Origin: Xanthomonas cassavae CFBP 4642 | Lineage (GTDB): Bacteria > Pseudomonadota > Gammaproteobacteria > Xanthomonadales > Xanthomonadaceae | Direction: 5' to 3' | Length of the DNA: 23,161 nt | Assembly (NCBI RefSeq): GCF_000454545.1 | Contig: NZ_CM002139.1 | Span: 600,562 to 623,722, forward strand | Part shown: positions 8,250 to 16,722 of the stretch, piece by piece | Layout of the letters: the number at the start of each line of letters is the position of its first letter | Position numbering within the stretch: the first letter of the stretch is position 1 | Notes under the pieces: model-generated | Told to the model about the DNA's origin: nothing | The model's input: the letters and a program-made list of their open reading frames with translations, nothing else | The model's database searches: none | Position numbers and translations under genes: made by a program

Positions 8250-8773
8250 AGCTGAGCGCCCCGGCGCACTGCACGCTGTATCGCGCCTTCACTCCGCGCT
8301 GGGCCGCAGAACCGCTGAGCGGCGCCGGTGCGGCACGCTCGGGCGGGCGCTTCAATCGCTTTGGCCAGCCGGCGCTGTACCTGTCGCTGCAGCTGGACAC
8401 CGCAGCGGCCGAATACGCGCAGGCCGCGCTGTTCCTGCCGCCATTGACCCTGGTCAGTTACGCCGCCGAGCTGCCGGCGTTGGCCGATCTGCGCCTGCTC
8501 GATGCAAGCTGGGATCCGCTCTGGGCCGATTGGACCGAAGACTGGCGCAAGGCCTTGGTCAACAAGATCGAACCGGTGAGCTGGGTGCTCGGCGACATGC
8601 TGCGCGAGGCGCAGATTCCCGGGGCGATCTTCCCCAGCATGGCATTGCCGGACGGCGTCAATGTGGCGCTGTTTCTGGACATGTTGCAGCCCGAACAGGT
8701 GCTGCGCGTGCTCGATGACGGCCGCCTGCCGCGCGACTGGGGTAGCTGGGGCGATCCGCCGATCGAGGCGTAG
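8246..8773 (+). CDS. RES-domain toxin, predicted NAD+-degrading
   Basis: A 175-residue RES-domain protein. RES toxins studied so far (for example MbcT of Mycobacterium tuberculosis) break down NAD+ and stop growth. Visible family features are the N-terminal LYRAF with Arg13, the SGGRFNRFGQPALYLS block, Glu56 in TAAAEYAQA, and Ser131 in IFPSMALPDGVNVALF; Arg, Glu and Ser name the family, though which arginine is catalytic cannot be settled by eye. Translation starts at a TTG at 8246 overlapping the antitoxin TGA by four bases. The weak start would keep toxin output below antitoxin. The gene looks intact and ends 9 bases before the convergent DUF3325 gene, leaving almost no room for a terminator. 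Confidence 0.87.
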   Translation: MKLSAPAHCTLYRAFTPRWAAEPLSGAGAARSGGRFNRFGQPALYLSLQLDTAAAEYAQAALFLPPLTLVSYAAELPALADLRLLDASWDPLWADWTEDWRKALVNKIEPVSWVLGDMLREAQIPGAIFPSMALPDGVNVALFLDMLQPEQVLRVLDDGRLPRDWGSWGDPPIEA

Positions 8774-8782
8774 CGAGGCCCT

Positions 8783-9118
8783 TCAACTCAGCAACAGCTG
8801 CAGCGCACCCGCCAGCACCGGCGCGGCCACGGCCGTGGGCAGAATCAACCCACGCCGATACGGCAGCAGCCACAGCGACAGCAGCGCGGCAGCGCCGGTC
8901 AATGTACCCAGCCACAACACTGGGCCGATGCCCCAGCCTTGCGCGTGTATCGCCAGGCCAAAGGTGAGCAGCAACAGCAGCCAACCCAGCACGCGCAGTT
9001 GCCGCGAACGTGCGGCGCCCAGCGTGCGGCCACGCACTTCCTGCTGATGCTTGTCCATCGCCAGGCACAGTGCGGCGAATCCGGAAAAATTCAGCGCCAG
9101 CAACAGCCACACGCTCAT
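8783..9118 (-). CDS. DUF3325 small membrane protein
   Basis: A 111-residue, very hydrophobic protein with three or four predicted membrane helices (residues about 2-20, 42-60, 64-84 and 92-110). Composition and context fit DUF3325, found at the end of iron-uptake associated operons next to PepSY-TM proteins. The motif AMDKHQQEV after the first helix is recalled as typical of the family. Its ATG (9116-9118) overlaps the PepSY gene stop by four bases, so it is translationally coupled and last in the operon. Molecular function is unknown; a partner of the reductase is an inference from context. Confidence 0.78.
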   Translation of the reverse strand: MSVWLLLALNFSGFAALCLAMDKHQQEVRGRTLGAARSRQLRVLGWLLLLLTFGLAIHAQGWGIGPVLWLGTLTGAAALLSLWLLPYRRGLILPTAVAAPVLAGALQLLLS

Positions 9119-10731
9119 GCGCTCTCCTGCATCGGCACGCTGCCTTGCGCAGGCGCGGCCGCAGTGGCGCGCGCGCGTCGTGCCGATGCCGGTTGCGGCG
9201 CCTTCCAGTGTTGCAGGCGCCATCCCGCGATCCCGAGGGATACGCCAAGGAACAGGCAGACCAGATCGACCCCGGCCAGCGTCCATTGCCCGGCCGGCAA
9301 CGTCACGCCCAGATGCACATCGGTGGTGATCGCATTGACCATCGGCACCAACGCGAACAAGCCCGCACCCAGATACAGCTGCCAGCTCCACATCGCACGC
9401 CGTGGCCACACGAATGCGGCCAGCAATGCAGTGGCCCCTGCGACGAAGAACAGATTGGCCTCCATCGCCGCGCGCCCCTCCAGGCCAACCGGCAACAAGC
9501 GGTTGGCCCAGAAGAAACTGGCAAAGGCGATCGGCAGGCCGGCGACCGTGCCGATGTTGAGCGCATCCACCAACCGCAGCCCGAAGCCGATGCGCCCGGC
9601 CTTCAGGTGTTTGGGGCGTTCCTTCACTGCCCACATCACCACGCCGCTGGCCACCATCAGGCAACCGAGCAAGCCGGAGCCGAAGAACAGCGCGCGCATC
9701 CACGGCCCGGCGAAGTGGGCGATATGCAGGCCCACCATCACCCCACGCGTCTGGCTGGCACCGCCCGGCGGCCCGCTGCGCTGCAGGCGCTGTCCATTGA
9801 TTGCATCGAACAGGATGGATGGCGCATCGGTGGAGAGGTTGCCAGCGCGCTGGGTGACGCCGACCGCCGCATGCGCGTCGTTGGGAAGCGACACCGCCAC
9901 GTTGCCAACCTCACCGCCGCGCCAGTCGCTGCGCGCACGCGCCACGAATTGTTCCAGCGGCAGCATGCGCGCCGGCATGCCGGAGGCGCTTCGCGTATCG
10001 GCCACCCGGTTGGCGGACTCTTCGTAGAAACGCATTTCGTTGTCGGGGTACTGCGCCTTGATGCCCCACGGCAGGTACATGAACATCAAGGTCACGATGC
10101 CGGTGTAGGTGATCATCGCGTGGTACGGCAACGCGGTCACCGCGCTGACGTTGTGGAAATCCAGCCACGAGCGCAGGCCCTTGCCCGGGCGAAAGGTGAA
10201 AAAATCCTTGAAGATCTTCTTGTGCGTGATCACGCCGCTGATGATGGCCACCAGCATGAACATCGCGCAGAAACCGACGATATAGCGCGACCACATCACC
10301 GGCAGATAATGCAGATCGAAATGCAGCCGGTAGAAGAATTCGCCGCCCAGGGTGTCGCGTGCGGCGATTTCCCTGCCGGTGGCCGGGTCGATGATGGCGG
10401 TGCCGTACATCTGCCGGCGGCTGGCCGGTTTGCCATCGGCTGGCGCAGGGTTTTGCCAGTACATGCTGACTACCGGATTGCGCGTGTCCGGCAAGGTGAT
10501 GTTCCAGCTCTGCGCATCGGCTGCATGCGTCTGCAGATACTGCTCGGCACTGCGCAGCGCGGTTGCGTTGCTCACCGTGGTGGTGGGCAATTCCGGGCGC
10601 ATCCAGCGGCTGATTTCGTCGCGGTAATAACTCGCCGTGCCGCCCATGAAGATCAACAGCAGCACCCAGCCGACCAGCAGACCGGTCCAGGTATGCAGCC
10701 ACGCCATCGACTGGCGGAACCCCTGTTTCAT
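9115..10731 (-). CDS. PepSY-associated TM protein, probable ferric-siderophore reductase (FoxB/PiuB-like)
   Basis: A 538-residue inner-membrane protein of the PepSY_TM family. It opens with WLHTWTGLLVGWVLLLIFM (first helix), followed by a periplasmic PepSY-like loop, the helix RYIVGFCAMFMLVAIISGV, a second large periplasmic region, and a C-terminal cluster of about five helices. Conserved histidines in LHTWTG, LHFDLHYLP, FHNVSA and LHIAHFAG are candidates for heme ligands. The Pseudomonas relative FoxB is an inner-membrane heme protein that reduces iron from siderophores; this protein is longer through extra C-terminal helices. The ATG at 10731 overlaps the upstream DUF3649 stop by four bases; longer upstream frames are not membrane-like. 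The Fur-like site ahead of the operon supports iron regulation. Confidence 0.86.
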   Translation of the reverse strand: MKQGFRQSMAWLHTWTGLLVGWVLLLIFMGGTASYYRDEISRWMRPELPTTTVSNATALRSAEQYLQTHAADAQSWNITLPDTRNPVVSMYWQNPAPADGKPASRRQMYGTAIIDPATGREIAARDTLGGEFFYRLHFDLHYLPVMWSRYIVGFCAMFMLVAIISGVITHKKIFKDFFTFRPGKGLRSWLDFHNVSAVTALPYHAMITYTGIVTLMFMYLPWGIKAQYPDNEMRFYEESANRVADTRSASGMPARMLPLEQFVARARSDWRGGEVGNVAVSLPNDAHAAVGVTQRAGNLSTDAPSILFDAINGQRLQRSGPPGGASQTRGVMVGLHIAHFAGPWMRALFFGSGLLGCLMVASGVVMWAVKERPKHLKAGRIGFGLRLVDALNIGTVAGLPIAFASFFWANRLLPVGLEGRAAMEANLFFVAGATALLAAFVWPRRAMWSWQLYLGAGLFALVPMVNAITTDVHLGVTLPAGQWTLAGVDLVCLFLGVSLGIAGWRLQHWKAPQPASARRARATAAAPAQGSVPMQESA

Positions 10732-11042
10732 GCCGCGCCCCGTTGCAGCCAGGCGGCCAGTGCGAACATCAGCGCCGCCGGCACCGCGATGCCGGCCCAG
10801 GCGCGCCACACGCTGGCGGTGGCGAAGGCCCATAGCGGCGCGCAGGCGCACACCACGATGCCGAGCAGCATGCTGGTCAACACCGCCTCGCTGCGCGGCA
10901 TCGGCAGCACCAGCGCCAGCGCCAGCGCCAGGTTGGTGGCGCTGGCCAGCGCATACCCGCCGAAGATGGCGGCCAGGGTGCGCGACAGCACGCCCAGCCA
11001 TGGGCGTTTGAACCAGGCCAGCGGTTGGGCAGCGGTCGACAT
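10728..11042 (-). CDS. DUF3649 small membrane protein
   Basis: A 104-residue membrane protein with about three helices, including LAAIFGGYALASATNLALAL, MLLGIVVCACAPLWAF and WAGIAVPAALMFALAAWL. It fits DUF3649, whose genes usually precede PepSY-TM reductase genes in iron-uptake operons. Its stop overlaps the next start (ATGA), and its own ATG at 11042 lies 22 bases after the DUF4198 stop. No enzymatic residues are apparent; an accessory or assembly role for the reductase is plausible from context only. Confidence 0.78.
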   Translation of the reverse strand: MSTAAQPLAWFKRPWLGVLSRTLAAIFGGYALASATNLALALALVLPMPRSEAVLTSMLLGIVVCACAPLWAFATASVWRAWAGIAVPAALMFALAAWLQRGAA

Positions 11043-11064
11043 GCGGGGGACTGCGTGGCAGCCG

Positions 11065-11709
11065 TTATTCGGCCTGGAAGGTCAAGGTGCTGATGTGGTG
11101 CACCAACGTGACCTGCTTGCCGGCAATCTCGCGCTTCACCGGTTCCTTGGTGTTGACCACCAGGATGTGGCGGCCGGCGCGCAGCGTGGGCAGCGTGACC
11201 TGGCCCTTGGCGTCGGAGGTCAGCGTCTTCTGCCACTTCTGCGGGTCGATCACGGTGACTTCGGCCTTGGGCAACGGCTTGTTGCGATAGAGCACGGCGA
11301 GCGTGTTGCCATTGGCCGTGGTGGGAACCAGTTCCAGATCCAGCTTGGCCGAGGTGGTGGCGCGCCCGGCGCGTGCGTAGTAGCTCACGGTCTCGAAGCC
11401 GCCGGCTTCGCCCTTCCACGGTTCGAACACGCTGTCGTCGCTGAGCCAGGCATCGCCGCTGCCGGACAGCGGCGCGGTCAAGAACTCGCTGCCGCGCTGC
11501 AGGGCGCCGGCCTTGCCGGCAGTGCCGAACACGCTCGGCTTGACCACGCGCTTGATCTCGTCCTGCCCATGGTCGAGGGTTTCCTGCGCCGGCTCACCGA
11601 AGTAGATGCGTACCGGGCCGCTGCCATCGCGCTCGATCCAGATTTCGTGGGCCTGGGCGGACAGACTGATGCTGGCCAAGGCCAGGCAGGACAGCAGCAA
11701 GGATTTCAT
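11065..11709 (-). CDS. DUF4198 periplasmic protein
   Basis: A 214-residue exported protein with a clear signal peptide, MKSLLLSCLALASISLSAQA, predicted to be cut just before HEIW, leaving a histidine at the mature N-terminus as is common in DUF4198 proteins. The body is beta-rich with an Ig/carboxypeptidase-regulatory-like C-terminus (VTLPTLRAGRHILVVNTKEP). DUF4198 proteins often accompany metal uptake genes; a periplasmic metal- or siderophore-binding role is inferred from that and from the downstream reductase. It is first in the four-gene operon and lies about 60 bases from the Fur-like site. No TonB-dependent receptor is seen beside it. Confidence 0.8.
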   Translation of the reverse strand: MKSLLLSCLALASISLSAQAHEIWIERDGSGPVRIYFGEPAQETLDHGQDEIKRVVKPSVFGTAGKAGALQRGSEFLTAPLSGSGDAWLSDDSVFEPWKGEAGGFETVSYYARAGRATTSAKLDLELVPTTANGNTLAVLYRNKPLPKAEVTVIDPQKWQKTLTSDAKGQVTLPTLRAGRHILVVNTKEPVKREIAGKQVTLVHHISTLTFQAE

Positions 11710-11769
11710 CGCGGCGACTCCTCAAGGGGCGGGACCGGCGAGGCGAGAACCGCGTCACCGTGTGTTGTT

Positions 11770-11789
11770 GGGAATGATACGCAATTCCC
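11770..11789 (-). promoter_or_regulatory. Candidate Fur box upstream of the DUF4198/PepSY operon
   Basis: GGGAAT (11770-11775) and ATTCCC (11784-11789) form an inverted repeat with an 8-base centre; on the minus strand the core reads TTGCGTATCATTC, close to proteobacterial Fur sites. By hand alignment 12 of 19 positions match the classic GATAATGATAATCATTATC. It sits about 60 bases before the DUF4198 ATG, where it could cover the promoter. Confidence 0.65.
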
Positions 11790-11991
11790 ACAGTGGAGAC
11801 CATGCGCGTATGCGGCGTTGCGGCAATTCTCCGGCGGGCGCAAGCGTGGCTGCCGACAGGAGCGCCGGCCTACCGGGGGTGCAACGTACATCGGAGGCGA
11901 AACTGTCATGCACGCTGGTCAGACTGGCCTGAACTGTGCTCTATACTCCGGCGCTAGCAGAGGTCTTCGACCAACAGCCAGGGGTGAGCGC

Positions 11992-12510
11992 GTGCGGAAT
12001 TACGACCTCGAGTTCCTGAAAAAATTCTCGATGGTGATTGGTTTACTGGTAGTGATCACCCTGGGGCTGATCGCCCTGGCAGCTTATTTGCAACGTGCCA
12101 TTCCCGACGAAGTCTCGCCCACTGCCGCCAAACGCGTGCAGCAACGCATCGCGCCGGCCGGCGCCGTCTACGCGGGCACCACCGGTGCGGCCGCCCAGGC
12201 CGCGGCCCAGGCTGCAGCGCTGGCCAAGGCAGCGTCGCAGTCCGCCTACGGCGGCACCACCGATGGCAAGACCATCTTCAACAACCTCTGCACCGCGTGT
12301 CACACCACCGGGGTCGGCAAGGCGCCGACGCTGGATCATTCGCACTGGGATGCGCGCATTGCCCAGGGCAAGGACACCTTGTACAAGCACGCGATCGAGG
12401 GCTATACCGGCCCGGATGGCGGCATCATGCCGCCCAAGGGCGGCAACCCGGCGCTGACCGAAGAGCAGGTGCGTGCCACCGTCGACTGGATGCTGGGCAA
12501 TCTGAAATAA
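11992..12510 (+). CDS. Membrane-anchored cytochrome c5 family protein
   Basis: A 172-residue monoheme c-type cytochrome. Residues about 14-33 (SMVIGLLVVITLGLIALAAY) form an N-terminal anchor, followed by an Ala-rich flexible linker (about 60-87) and the heme domain: CTACH at 100-104 binds heme covalently, with Met146 in IMPPKGG as the probable sixth ligand. This arrangement suits electron transfer in the periplasm, probably to a terminal oxidase. Translation is taken from a GTG at 11992, preceded by an AGGGG ribosome site; the frame runs open far upstream but those residues are the antisense of other genes. It is apparently monocistronic. A TATACT at 11942-11947 could be its -10, without a convincing -35. 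Confidence 0.88.
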   Translation: MRNYDLEFLKKFSMVIGLLVVITLGLIALAAYLQRAIPDEVSPTAAKRVQQRIAPAGAVYAGTTGAAAQAAAQAAALAKAASQSAYGGTTDGKTIFNNLCTACHTTGVGKAPTLDHSHWDARIAQGKDTLYKHAIEGYTGPDGGIMPPKGGNPALTEEQVRATVDWMLGNLK

Positions 12511-12741
12511 GACCTCGGCGGGCGCGGCGTTCGGGGAGCAGGGGCCGCGGTTGTGCCGTGTTCCTGGCTGGCTGAGCGTCGTCGTCCGTCGCTGCCCTGG
12601 ACGCGGTGCCCGCAGCCAGCGGAGCAGCATCAACAGCCAAGCGCGAGGCCGTGCAGGGGGTGCACCGTGCTCGCGTAGAAGCCCCGCCTGGCGTCACTTC
12701 ATCGCGGTTTGTTAGCCTGTTTCCGCGCTTTCGTTGTCACG

Positions 12742-12763
12742 CGCCGCCTTCCGGGCGGCGTTT
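12742..12763 (+). terminator. Hairpin with short T-run after the cytochrome gene
   Basis: CGCCGCC (12742-12748) pairs with GGCGGCG (12754-12760) around TTCCG, followed by TTT. It lies within the 284-base gap between the cytochrome and nuclease genes, about 30 bases before the nuclease start. It may be a weak terminator or part of the nuclease leader. I see nothing else in 12511-12741. Confidence 0.4.
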
Positions 12764-12794
12764 GCATTTGGTCCACCCTTGATGGAGTCGTTCG

Positions 12795-14513
12795 ATGTCG
12801 CATCGCCCGCTGGTTGTGCTCGGTCTGGTCGGTCTGCTGGCTCCGCTGCTGTGCAGCGCCGCCGATGGCGCTGCGCAGCGGCTCTCGATTGCCGACGTGC
12901 AGGGCGAGGACAGCCGCAGCCCGTACGACGGCCGCGTGGTGGAAGTGGAGGGCATCGTCACCGCCGATACGCGCGTCGGGCTGGCCGGGCTGTTCGTGCA
13001 GCAGCCCGGGTTCGAGCCGCGGCGCTCGCATGGGCTGTTCGTCACCGGCGCCGGCGATGCCCAGGTGGCGGTGGGCGATCGCGTGCGCATCGTCGGTACG
13101 GTGCGCGAAGTGTCGGCCGGTGGCCAGGCCAGCCTGACCAGCGTGGACGCCAGCAGCATCGAGCGGCTCGCCAGCGGCCAGCCGGTGCCGGTGCGCATGC
13201 TCAGCGGGCCGCCCGCCAACTGGGAGGCGCTGGAAGGCGAGCGTGTCCGCATCGCGGCACTGACACTCAACGGCAGCGACCGGCTGGACACCTACGGTGA
13301 GCTGATTGCCGGCTTCGGCGGGCGGTTGTGGCAGCCGGCCGAGGTGGCTGCAGCCGGCACGCCGGCGTTCGCGCAGGTGGAGGCGGACAACGCGCGTCGC
13401 CGGGCGTTGCTGGACGACGCACGCAACGGACGCAACCCCAGGACGGTGTCCTACCTGCCCGCCGATGCGGTGCTGCGTAGCGGCAGCCTACTCAAATCGG
13501 TCGATGGCATCGTCGACCAGCGCTACGACGGGCAGTACCGCATCCAGGTGCTGGCGCCGCTGAACCTGCCGGCCATGCCGACCGCTGTGGCGCCGCAGGT
13601 GGGCGGGGATCTGCGCATCGCCTCGTTCAACCTGGAGAACTTCTTCAACGGCAATGGCCGCGGCGGCGGTTTTCCGACCAAGCGCGGCGCCCGCACGGCT
13701 GAGCAGTTCCAGGCGCAGCTGACCAAGCTGGTCGCCACCATCGTGCCGTTGCGCGCCGATGTGGCCGCGTTGATGGAGCTGGAAAACGATGGCAACGACG
13801 GCGACACCGCGGTGGCGCAACTGGTGGCCGCGCTCAACGCCGCCGGCACCGACAAGGAGTGGCGGTTCGTCGATACCGGCAGTGGCCCCGGCGACGATGC
13901 GATCCGGGTCGGCATCATCTACCGCAGCAGCCAGGTCACCCCGGTCGGCAAGCCGGCCACGCTGACCGGCGGGCCGTTCGACGGCCATAGCCGGGTGCCG
14001 CTGGCGCAAGCGTTTCGCAGCACCCGTGGGGCGACCTTCGTGGTGGTCGCCAATCACTTCAAATCCAAGGGCTGCGGCAATGCCAGCGGCGCCGATGCCG
14101 ACCAGCACGACGGCCAGGCCTGCTGGAACGCGACCCGCACCGAATCGGCCAAGCGCCTGCACCAATGGCTGCAGACCGACCCCACCGGCGCGCAGACCCG
14201 GCTGGCGGTGCTGTTGGGCGACTTCAATGCGTATGCGATGGAAACGCCGATGCGCAGCCTGCGCGCCAGCGGCTGGCAGGACGCGTTTGCGGTGGCCGGG
14301 GTGAAGCAGCCCTACAGCTACGTCTTTGATGGCATGAGCGGGCGGCTGGACCATGCCTTGCTCAGCCCGGCAATGGCCAAGCAGCTGCGTGGCGCGGTCG
14401 AATGGCATATCAACGCCGACGCGATGGACGGCGCCGGTTATGCCAAACGCAATCTGCCTGGTCCGTGGCGAAGCTCCGATCACGATCCGGTGCTGCTGGG
14501 GTTTTCGCTGTAG
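12795..14513 (+). CDS. Secreted ExeM/NucH family endonuclease
   Basis: A 572-residue exported nuclease. A signal peptide (about 1-22, ending LLCSA-ADG) is followed by an OB-fold-like region (about 29-255) and a C-terminal endonuclease/exonuclease/phosphatase domain (about 271-572). Catalytic motifs are all visible: ASFNLENFF (Asn279), LMELENDG (Glu328/Glu330), NHFKSKG (His421), LGDFNAY (Asp476, Asn478), RLDH (517-520) and SDHDP with the general base His563. Members such as ExeM of Shewanella degrade extracellular DNA; use in biofilm turnover, phosphate scavenging or escape from plant DNA traps is inferred. The ATG has GGAG 8 bases upstream. Length and motifs indicate an intact gene. It stands alone. 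Confidence 0.9.
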   Translation: MSHRPLVVLGLVGLLAPLLCSAADGAAQRLSIADVQGEDSRSPYDGRVVEVEGIVTADTRVGLAGLFVQQPGFEPRRSHGLFVTGAGDAQVAVGDRVRIVGTVREVSAGGQASLTSVDASSIERLASGQPVPVRMLSGPPANWEALEGERVRIAALTLNGSDRLDTYGELIAGFGGRLWQPAEVAAAGTPAFAQVEADNARRRALLDDARNGRNPRTVSYLPADAVLRSGSLLKSVDGIVDQRYDGQYRIQVLAPLNLPAMPTAVAPQVGGDLRIASFNLENFFNGNGRGGGFPTKRGARTAEQFQAQLTKLVATIVPLRADVAALMELENDGNDGDTAVAQLVAALNAAGTDKEWRFVDTGSGPGDDAIRVGIIYRSSQVTPVGKPATLTGGPFDGHSRVPLAQAFRSTRGATFVVVANHFKSKGCGNASGADADQHDGQACWNATRTESAKRLHQWLQTDPTGAQTRLAVLLGDFNAYAMETPMRSLRASGWQDAFAVAGVKQPYSYVFDGMSGRLDHALLSPAMAKQLRGAVEWHINADAMDGAGYAKRNLPGPWRSSDHDPVLLGFSL

Positions 14514-14844
<331 letters not shown>

Positions 14845-15240
14845 CTAGTTCGCGCACGCCTCATGTCGGCGACGCAGCCGCAGATTGAGCAGATGCGTGC
14901 TGGCCAGCAGCAGGCTGCCGGTGACCGTGACCGGCGTCGCCAGCGCATCGCCGTCCAGACCGCTCGCTCCGACGACCAGCCCGGCCAGCCCGCAGAGCGC
15001 CAGCACCCACACTGGCGCCGGCAGCGCGTGCCGGCGGTGCGTGCTCCACAGCGCGTAGCCGCTCAGCGGCGCCGCCGCCGTGGCGAACACCACATGTACC
15101 CACTCGGCCTGGCTCCAGACGCCCAGCAGCGGCAGCGTGGCCGCCAGCAGCGGCAGAGCGAGGCAATGCAACAGGCACAACCCGGACAAGGCGATGGCCG
15201 AGCTGTCCAGTAGGGAGGCGGTGGCGCGCATCAGAGGCAT
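14845..15240 (-). CDS. MerC-domain inner-membrane protein
   Basis: A 131-residue membrane protein of the MerC family. The first helix carries the cysteine pair in GLCLLHCLALPLL (Cys22, Cys26), the position of the metal-binding cysteines in MerC mercury transporters; further helices lie at about 46-64, 77-94 and 104-121. No merR/merA/merT neighbours are present. Instead it diverges from a COG0523 GTPase gene across a Zur-like palindrome only about 10 bases from its start, so a role in zinc handling during limitation is more likely than mercury uptake. ATG codons at 15240 and 15231 are both possible. MerC-like genes in Zur regulons have been predicted before, but transport has not been established here. 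Confidence 0.82.
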   Translation of the reverse strand: MPLMRATASLLDSSAIALSGLCLLHCLALPLLAATLPLLGVWSQAEWVHVVFATAAAPLSGYALWSTHRRHALPAPVWVLALCGLAGLVVGASGLDGDALATPVTVTGSLLLASTHLLNLRLRRRHEACAN

Positions 15241-15250
15241 CCGGTCGAGT

Positions 15251-15270
15251 AATGTTATATAGTAACACTT
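15251..15270. promoter_or_regulatory. Zur-box-like palindrome between merC-like and COG0523 genes
   Basis: TGTTA (15253-15257) and TAACA (15263-15267) form an inverted repeat around TATAG in an AT-rich island; AATGTTATA resembles the left half of the gammaproteobacterial Zur consensus. It also contains -10-like hexamers in both directions (TATAGT forward, TATAAC reverse), so a bound repressor would block both divergent promoters. The COG0523 gene downstream is a typical Zur target. Confidence 0.75.
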
Positions 15271-15291
15271 CTCTTCTGCCAGGTTCTCAGG

Positions 15292-16619
15292 ATGTCTCTG
15301 TCCCCCAAGCGCGATGCGCGCCTTCCCGTCACCGTGTTGTCCGGCTTTCGGGGTGCGGGCAAGACCACCCTGCTCAATCGCATCCTGCACAACCGCGACG
15401 GCTTGCGGGTGGCGGTCATCGTCAACGACATGAGCGAGGTCAACATCGACGCGCAGCTGGTACGCGAGGGCGGCGCGGCATTGCGGCGTACCGAAGAGAC
15501 GCTGGTGGAATTCAGTAACGGCTGCATCTGCTGCACGCTGCGCGACGATTTGCTGCAGGAAGTGCGGCGGCTGGCCGAGCAGGTCCGCTACGACTATCTG
15601 CTGATCGAATCGACCGGTATTGCCGAGCCGATGCCGGTGGCAGCCACCTTCGCAGTGCGCGATGCCGATGGCTTCAGCCTGTCGGACATCGCCCGGCTCG
15701 ACACCATGGTGACGGTGGTGGACGGTAGCCGTTTCCTGGAGGACTTCGGCTCGGCTGCCACGCTGGCCGAACACTGGGCCAGCACGCCGGCCCGGACGAC
15801 ACGCGCGGGCTGGTGCAGTTGCTGGGCGAACAGGTGGAGTTCGCCGATGTGCTGGTGATCAGCAAGTGCGACCGCATCGACGCGCAGCAGCTGCAACGCC
15901 TTCGCGCCGTGCTGCGTGCGCTCAACCGCGATGCGGCAATTGTGGATGCCGCGCACGGGGAAGTGCCGCTGCAGCAGCTGCTGGACACCGGGCGTTTCGA
16001 TTTCACCCGTGCGCAGCTGGCGCCGGGCTGGATGCAGGAACTGCGCGGCCAGCACACGCCTGAGACCGAGGAATACGGCATCAGCAGCTTCGTGTACCGC
16101 GCGCGTCGGCCATTCCATCCACAGCGCTTCGCGCGCATGGTGCACAGCGGCTTGCCGCAGGTGATCCGCAGCAAGGGCTTCTTCTGGCTGGCCAGTCGCA
16201 TGGATTGGGTGGGCGAACTGTCCAGCGTGGGCGGCGCCACCCAGACCAGCGCGGCCGGGTTCTGGTTCGCTGCGCGCCACCGTGTCGATGCGCAGGCAGT
16301 CGGCCAGCCGCTGCAGACCAGCATCACGCCGCTGCCCTACACCGATATCGGCTGGCAACGGCAACAGACGCAGTGCTGGACCGCGCCACTGCCGCAACTC
16401 CATGAGGTGGGCGATGTCAGCGAATACGCCGCGATGCAGCGGCTGTGGCATCCGCTCTGGGGCGATCGGCGCCAGGAGCTGGCGGTGATCGGCGTGGACA
16501 TGGATGCACCGCGCACACGCGCCGCGCTGGACGCGTGCCTGCTCAGCGACCAGGAACTACGGCAAGGGCCGGCGCAATGGCAACTGCTGGACGACCCGTT
16601 CCCGCACTGGGCGCGATGA
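15292..16619 (+). pseudogene. COG0523 (CobW/ZNG1-like) zinc GTPase gene, broken by one-base deletion
   Basis: The gene encodes a G3E-family GTPase proposed to deliver zinc to client enzymes under zinc shortage. The first frame (15292 to about 15780) carries Walker A GFRGAGKT (18-25), the metal-binding CxCC in NGCICC (78-81) and [15 protein letters not shown]. It then runs out of frame to a stop at 15856-15858. The remainder continues from about 15781 to 16619 in another frame, with [20 protein letters not shown] (guanine-specificity motif) and the CobW C-terminal domain. Restoring one C in the GGGCC run at 15776-15780 gives [17 protein letters not shown], joining both parts into about 442 residues. 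The deletion is therefore pinpointed; whether it is a real mutation or a sequencing error cannot be told here. A reinitiated fragment from GTG 15813 would lack the nucleotide-binding loop. Confidence 0.85.
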
Positions 16620-16659
16620 AGGCAGCACTGCCGCCGCCTGACAGGCCAATCGCTGCCAT

Positions 16660-16681
16660 CGCCAGCCTCATCGCGCTGGCG
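16660..16681. terminator. Possible hairpin between convergent GTPase and effector genes
   Basis: CGCCAGC (16660-16666) pairs with GCTGGCG (16675-16681) around an 8-base loop in the 103-base gap between two convergent genes. There is no T-run, so the assignment rests on position only. Confidence 0.3.
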
Positions 16682-16722
16682 GTCCGCGTACGCCTTGCGC
16701 GCAATGACGATGTGCTCAATCC

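Noticed and set aside
9010..12510. Very long plus-strand open frame (over 1100 codons) ending in the cytochrome gene
   Set aside because: Only the last 172 codons resemble protein. The rest is the antisense of the iron operon, kept open by GC-rich codon bias.
14845..15240. Mercury resistance operon
   Set aside because: A MerC-like protein is present but no merR, merT, merP or merA; the Zur-like site and zinc GTPase point to zinc.
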